NCBI GenBank assembly: GCA_031279895.1
Contig: JAITHR010000077.1
Coordinates: forward strand, 1-17,572
Reading direction: 5' to 3'
From: Spirochaetaceae bacterium
GTDB taxonomy: Bacteria; Spirochaetota; Spirochaetia; Treponematales; Breznakiellaceae
Length of the DNA stretch: 17,572 nt
Within the stretch, counting starts at the first letter, position 1, and every line of letters starts with the position of its first letter. A model generated the notes under the pieces. The model made no database searches. It worked only from the letters and a program-made list of their open reading frames with translations, and was not told the origin of the DNA. The translations under genes and the position numbers were made by a program. Of this stretch, positions 13,864 through 17,572 are shown in pieces.

Positions 13864-15411
13864 ATGAAGAAAACAGGAATCTGCGTCGCGGCGCTCTGCG
13901 CCCTGACCGCAGCGGCCTACCCAAGCCCCAAAGCGCAAAAACGCGCCGCGGCGCAACCGGCGCAGGAACTGGTCATAGGGGACCAGTTTGACCTGCGGCA
14001 TATCGACCCCGCCCAAGGGATGCTCGACGATACCCAGATTTTAGTGTATAACGGCCTTGTGGAGATGGATTCCCAGTTCAGACAGGCGCCGGCACTGGCG
14101 GAGTCATGGACTATGAGCGAAGACGGGATGGTCTGGACGTTTCATCTGCGCAAAAACGTGACGTTTCACGACGGAACCCCCTGGAACGCCGAAGCCGCCC
14201 TTGCCAACTTCAAGCGCCTTGACGGATACCCCGGCCTGAGCGACACGGAGCGGGTCGAAACCCCGGATCCCTATACGCTCGTGTTCCAGATGAAACATCC
14301 CACCTATACCCTAAGCTCCAACCTTGCGCGTACCGCCCTGAGCATGGTAAGCCCGCAGGTCATCCAGAGCGACGGCAGTATCACGAAGCCCGTCGGGTCC
14401 GGGCCGTATAAACTGACGAAATGGGAGCGGGATCGGGAGTTTGTCTTTGAGGCATACGACGGATTCTGGGGAGGCCCGCCGCATATACGGAAAATCACCT
14501 TTAAGGTCATTACGGACCCCCAGGCCAGAGCGTCGGCGCTGGAGGCCGGGGAGATCGACATGATGAGCGGCTACCAGTCCCTGCCGGCGGTTAAACGCCT
14601 TGCCGCGGACCCGCGCTTCCAGATTATCAAAACCGTACAGAACACGTCAGGCGCGCTTTTTTATAACCTGAGCCGCCCGCCTCTTGATAATAAAGCGGTG
14701 CGCCGGGCCATTGGACACGCCCTTGATCTCAATACTATGGTGGCGAACCTGCTTCCGGGGCTTGCGTCCCCGCCTTCCGGCTTCTTTTCCCCGGCCTACG
14801 GGGATCTGGTTAATCCGCAGGTGAAAAATCCCTCCTACGACCTGTCCCGCGCCAAGGCGCTCCTTGAAGAGAACGGCTGGACAAGCGGGCCCGGGGGCGT
14901 GCGCGTGCGGGGTTCCCAGCCCTTGCGCCTCACGCTCACCTACGGGGCCGCGAACGCGGAGCACGCGCTCCTTGCCCAAGCAATACAGGACGCGCTGCGG
15001 GCGGCGGGGGTTGACCTTGCCCTTAATCCGGTGGAGGCCGCGGCCCTCGACGATCTTGAAGAGGCCAAGAACTATGACATGATCCTCACGGACCAGTCCT
15101 TTATTCCCACTGACGACCCGTCTTTCCATTACCGGCGGGGATACTGGCACTCCGAGAGCTACTACAAGGTATATACGTCAGAGCCGCTCGACCGTCTCAT
15201 TAACGAACTTGAGATCACGATGGATCGGGAAAAGCGGCGGGCGCTGCACTGGGACATCCAGCGGGAAATCATGGACAACGCGCCGGTATTGATCGTGTAC
15301 CACCGGAACAGCCTCCGGCTTGCCAAAAAGAATATCCGTAACTTCTCTATTTCTTCCGGTTGCTGGCATATTAACCGTGCGCTGAAAGACGCGGTAATCG
15401 ACGCGCCGTAA
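13864..15411 (+). CDS. ABC transporter substrate-binding protein, peptide/nickel family (SBP type 5)
   Basis: The exported solute receptor of a DppA/OppA/NikA-type importer. The N-terminus MKKTGICVAALCALTAAAY is a short signal peptide. C6 and C12 are not in a clear lipobox, so the mature protein may be free in the periplasm, although spirochaete lipoboxes are loose. Family segments in order: LVYNGLVEMD, PALAESWTMSEDGMVWTFHL, NVTFHDGTPWNAEAA, GSGPYKLTKWERD, GFWGGPPHIRKITFKVI, RRAIGHALDL, and ALLEENGW. The length of 515 residues is normal. It has a strong Shine-Dalgarno and a ~135-base leader. A hairpin separates it from the permease genes. Peptides, nickel chelates or opines are all possible ligands; nothing in the sequence decides. 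Confidence 0.92.
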   Translation: MKKTGICVAALCALTAAAYPSPKAQKRAAAQPAQELVIGDQFDLRHIDPAQGMLDDTQILVYNGLVEMDSQFRQAPALAESWTMSEDGMVWTFHLRKNVTFHDGTPWNAEAALANFKRLDGYPGLSDTERVETPDPYTLVFQMKHPTYTLSSNLARTALSMVSPQVIQSDGSITKPVGSGPYKLTKWERDREFVFEAYDGFWGGPPHIRKITFKVITDPQARASALEAGEIDMMSGYQSLPAVKRLAADPRFQIIKTVQNTSGALFYNLSRPPLDNKAVRRAIGHALDLNTMVANLLPGLASPPSGFFSPAYGDLVNPQVKNPSYDLSRAKALLEENGWTSGPGGVRVRGSQPLRLTLTYGAANAEHALLAQAIQDALRAAGVDLALNPVEAAALDDLEEAKNYDMILTDQSFIPTDDPSFHYRRGYWHSESYYKVYTSEPLDRLINELEITMDREKRRALHWDIQREIMDNAPVLIVYHRNSLRLAKKNIRNFSISSGCWHINRALKDAVIDAP

Positions 15412-15415
15412 CGCG

Positions 15416-15434
15416 GGGCGCTGCGGAAGCGCCC
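15416..15434 (+). terminator. Hairpin between binding-protein and permease genes
   Basis: GGGCGCT (15416-15422), loop GCGGA, AGCGCCC (15428-15434): a perfect 7-bp stem four bases after the stop and without a T-run. Such hairpins often protect the receptor mRNA and lower read-through, giving more receptor than permease. Confidence 0.55.
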
Positions 15435-15477
15435 GCCCGCAGGCCGCGCCTTCCGCTGTTCCTCGAAGATTATAAAA

Positions 15478-16419
15478 ATGAGAAAACTGCTTGTCCGACG
15501 CCTGCTTCACTTTTTCCCCACCCTCTTCGGCGTTACGGCGCTCGTCTTTTTCCTCATGCGGGCAGCGCCCGGGGACGGGGCCTATCTCCGGCTGCGCGAA
15601 CTGGGGCTGGACCCTTCGGCGGAAGCGGTGGCGGCCATTCGGGAACAACTGGGGCTTAACCGGCCCCTGGCTGCCCAGTACCTCGCGTGGCTTAAGGACG
15701 TCTTCCGCCTCAATCTGGGAACCTCCCTTACAACCGGCGAGCCGGTGCGGACCGCTCTGGCCCGCCATTTCCGCTGGACACTCCGCCTTACCGCGCCGGT
15801 CATACCGGCGATACTCCTCGCCGCGTTCCCCCTGGCCCTCGCGTCCGCGCTGAACCGCCGGTTTGACCGTGCGGCGCGGGCGGTTCTTCTGGTGGTGATG
15901 TCGGTTCCCTCGTTTTGTCTGGGCCTGCTTCTCATATTCCTTTTCAGTGTCCGGCTCCGGTGGCTCCCCTCTTTCGGCGCCGGCACGAAGGCGCATCTGG
16001 CGCTTCCGGTGCTGACCCTCTCCGCAGGCGCCGCGGCCTATTACGCCCGCTTCATACGCGCCGTGCTTCTTGAGGAGTTCTCCAAAGAATACGTCCGGGC
16101 GGCGCGGGCACGTGGGGTGCGGCAACGGGACATACTCCGCGCCGTGCTGAAAAACGCGCTGATACCCATAACGACCTCCTTCGGCATGAGTTTCGCGACC
16201 CTTCTGGGCGGATCGGCGGTGGTGGAGAAGGTCTTTAGCTGGCCCGGGGTGGGAAAATACTTTATCGACGCGGTGCTGCGCCGCGATTATCCCGTGGTGC
16301 AGGGCTGTGCGCTTCTTTTCGCGGTGGTTTTCGTTTCGGCGAACCTTACGGCTGATATAGCCTGCCTGTTCCTCGACCCCCGCGCCCGCCTGAGAGAACG
16401 GAGCCGGACTCGTGCTTAG
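15478..16419 (+). CDS. ABC transporter permease, DppB/NikB type
   Basis: An inner-membrane subunit of the importer whose receptor is encoded just upstream. 313 residues. The N-terminal helix VRRLLHFFPTLFGVTALVFFLMR leads into the usual ...APGD segment. The family's R/Q-rich stretch IREQLGLNRPLAAQYLAWL, ending near residue 78, and LNLGTSLTTGEPV follow. Helices include VIPAILLAAFPLALASAL and AVLLVVMSVPSFCLGLLLIF. The cytoplasmic EAA loop (KEYVRAARARGVRQRDIL, then KNALIP) contacts the ATPase. The C-terminus has FSWPGVGKYFIDAVLRRDYP. The Shine-Dalgarno is weak (GAAG), so expression may be lower than the receptor's. It overlaps the next gene by eight bases. Confidence 0.94.
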   Translation: MRKLLVRRLLHFFPTLFGVTALVFFLMRAAPGDGAYLRLRELGLDPSAEAVAAIREQLGLNRPLAAQYLAWLKDVFRLNLGTSLTTGEPVRTALARHFRWTLRLTAPVIPAILLAAFPLALASALNRRFDRAARAVLLVVMSVPSFCLGLLLIFLFSVRLRWLPSFGAGTKAHLALPVLTLSAGAAAYYARFIRAVLLEEFSKEYVRAARARGVRQRDILRAVLKNALIPITTSFGMSFATLLGGSAVVEKVFSWPGVGKYFIDAVLRRDYPVVQGCALLFAVVFVSANLTADIACLFLDPRARLRERSRTRA

Positions 16420-17239
16420 AACCCTGAGAACCGCACTCCGCAACCCGCTCTTTATCACCGGACTGGTTCTGGCGCTTTTTTTTACTACAGTAGCGCTCTT
16501 CGGGCGCTTTGCCGCGCCGCACGACCCTCTTGAGACGAACATCGGGAACGCCCTGGCCCCGCCGAGTGCCGCGTACCCCTTGGGAACGGATGATCTGGGG
16601 CGGTGCATCCTCTCCCGCGTTATCACAGGCTGCGGGACCACGCTGGGAAGCGCCGCGCTGGTTGAAGGGGTGATTATCGTTACCGGACTGGTTATCGGAT
16701 CCGGCGCGGGGTTTTTCGGCGGGGTTTTCGACCGGCTGGCCCTAACGGTTATCGACATCCTCCTCTCGTTCCCAAGCATCATCCTCGCGCTGGTCATCGC
16801 GGCGCTCCTCGGCCCCGGACTTCCGAACCTCATGGCCGCTATGATGGCGGTGTACTGGGTCGAGCCGGCGCGCATCGCCCGCAGCGTGGCCAAAACCCTG
16901 CGGGAAAAAGAGTTCGTCGCCGCGTCCCGCCTTTCGGGAAGCGGGGAGTGGCGGGTGCTTTTCCTCCACGTCCTCCCCCATACGGCGCCGCACCTGGCGG
17001 TATTCGGCGCACTCCACATCGGCTCGGTTATTACCGGCATCTCTTCCCTGTCGTTTATCGGGCTTGGCGTGCGTCCGCCCGCTCCCGAATGGGGCGCGAT
17101 CCTGAACGAAGCGCGTTCATATATGCAGGTCAACCCTTTGGCGCTACTTCTGACCGTTACCGGCATCATCCTTTCAATCGGGTGTTTCCAACTCATAGGC
17201 GAAGCCCTCCGGGACGCCCTCAACCCCCGCCGTCTCTAA
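16412..17239 (+). CDS. ABC transporter permease, DppC/NikC type
   Basis: The second membrane subunit of the importer. 275 residues, the usual length. It has an N-terminal helix (LFITGLVLALFFTTVALFG), the family's FAAPHDPLETNIGNALAPPS and HPLGTDDLGR-like PLGTDDLGRCILSRVI, helices around VIDILLSFPSIILALVIAALLG, and an EAA loop KEFVAASRLSGSGEWRVLFLHVLP. It ends SFIGLGVRPPAPEWGAILNEAR and a last helix. It starts at GTG 16412 with GGAG (16400-16403) eight bases ahead and overlaps the previous gene. The stop TAA (17237-17239) lies in another copy of the CTAAGCAG repeat. No ATPase gene follows, although DppD/DppF-type ATPases usually would. Confidence 0.94.
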   Translation: MLRTLRTALRNPLFITGLVLALFFTTVALFGRFAAPHDPLETNIGNALAPPSAAYPLGTDDLGRCILSRVITGCGTTLGSAALVEGVIIVTGLVIGSGAGFFGGVFDRLALTVIDILLSFPSIILALVIAALLGPGLPNLMAAMMAVYWVEPARIARSVAKTLREKEFVAASRLSGSGEWRVLFLHVLPHTAPHLAVFGALHIGSVITGISSLSFIGLGVRPPAPEWGAILNEARSYMQVNPLALLLTVTGIILSIGCFQLIGEALRDALNPRRL

Positions 17240-17323
17240 GCAGCCTCCGCCCGTCTCCGACGGTTTCATAAGCGTCATGTGCCGCGGCTCACACCCAGCC
17301 TGTCCGCTTCAGGGCGCTCCGCT
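17240..17323. other. Short repeat-filled gap between convergent genes
   Basis: It holds the mini-hairpin CCGTC-TCC-GACGG (17251-17263), then TTCATAAGCGTCATGTGCC (also near 8958 in inverted form), and GCCGCGGCTCACACC (17280-17294), shared with 13479-13493 together with the bases that follow. No convincing terminator with a T-run is seen for either gene. Confidence 0.6.
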
Positions 17324-17572
17324 TCACTTATGTAAGTTCGCCGCCGTCTCTCTCACGGCATTGATTAGGGCTACGAAAAGCCGCAGCTGTTTGGTATTAT
17401 TGACCAGTGCCGCCCATAATCGTAATTGTTCCGCCAGAAAACGGGATACGATAATGATAAAAAACCCGATGAGCGGGCCAATGAGTATGGTCAGTACGCC
17501 GAACTGCATAAAATCCAGCCCGATGAGCCTGAACAACCCATTGATGTCATCACCAAGAAAAATAGACGCGAA
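17324..17572 (-). CDS. 3' part of a small membrane protein gene (possibly DUF4282-like)
   Basis: The frame is open to the window edge, so at least 82 residues are encoded and the true start lies beyond 17572; the TTG at 17536 is internal. The fragment begins FASIFLGDDINGLF. A hydrophobic segment (FGVLTILIGPLIGFFIIIV) is followed by SRFLAEQLRLWAALVNN and a basic C-terminus. The order hydrophobic helix, short loop, then an amphipathic R/E-containing helix resembles the small membrane family DUF4282, but the match is by eye only. It is the only gene on this strand and converges on the transporter operon. Confidence 0.55.
   Translation of the reverse strand, partial: FASIFLGDDINGLFRLIGLDFMQFGVLTILIGPLIGFFIIIVSRFLAEQLRLWAALVNNTKQLRLFVALINAVRETAANLHK

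Noticed and set aside
13864..13935. Lipoprotein signal (lipobox) on the binding protein
   Set aside because: C6 and C12 come too early or lack the L-x-x-C context. I left the signal type open rather than call a lipoprotein.
15178..17223. A 681-codon open frame on the - strand
   Set aside because: It runs opposite two clear permease genes and the receptor end, is low in recognisable motifs and rich in Arg, Pro and Ser as expected of an antisense frame in GC-rich DNA.
17326..17337. Dyad ACTTATGTAAGT as a terminator or operator
   Set aside because: It lies within the last codons of the - strand gene, has no T-run and is short enough to occur by chance.
1..17572. tRNA or rRNA genes
   Set aside because: I looked in the gaps for a cloverleaf or a CCA-ended 75-base structure and saw none; the hairpins there are short repeats.

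Overview
The window is GC-rich chromosomal DNA from a bacterium, most likely a spirochaete of the Treponema group. This rests on the gene set and on a 582-residue protein (9122-10870) that resembles a family I recall as spirochaete-specific. No rRNA or marker gene confirms it. Every complete gene lies on the + strand. One gene fragment lies on the - strand at the right edge.

Layout: (1) 1-1263, an NFACT/RqcH-family ribosome quality-control protein cut by the left edge. (2) 1268-1897, thirty consecutive 21-bp units with no gene. (3) 2024-5448, a DEAD-box RNA helicase translationally coupled (GTGA overlap) to a YbiT-type ABC-F ATPase. (4) 5449-6732, a gene-free block holding a second 21-bp array inside two ~123-bp inverted arms. 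(5) 6733-8876, a glycerol-1-phosphate dehydrogenase-like enzyme coupled (GTGA overlap) to an RluA-type pseudouridine synthase. (6) 8877-9121, dispersed repeats and a promoter. (7) 9122-13434, an operon of the spirochaete-type unknown protein, a PgeF/YfiH laccase-domain protein and ArgS. (8) 13435-13863, dispersed repeats, competing inverted repeats and a leader. (9) 13864-17239, a peptide/nickel-type ABC transporter (binding protein plus two permeases) without ATPase genes. (10) 17240-17572, repeats and the 3' end of a small membrane protein gene on the - strand.

The genes are mostly housekeeping: translation quality control, RNA handling, tRNA charging, rRNA or tRNA modification, cell-wall metabolite editing, a lipid or polyol precursor enzyme and solute uptake. 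The unusual part is the intergenic DNA. Two long arrays keep an exact 21-bp register, which is two turns of B-DNA, while the sequence inside the units changes completely from block to block. Most blocks carry a 12-13-bp palindromic core. In the second array the core centres fall on one lattice or exactly 10.5 bp off it. One of these arrays is enclosed by inverted arms, and a partial copy of an arm sits upstream of 9122. Small hairpins with a three-base loop and compensating stem changes recur in nearly every intergenic gap. I consider these phase-locked dyad arrays the best candidate for an undescribed system. Their role (protein-binding scaffold, iteron-like site, mobile element cargo or heptapeptide coding) cannot be decided from this sequence.
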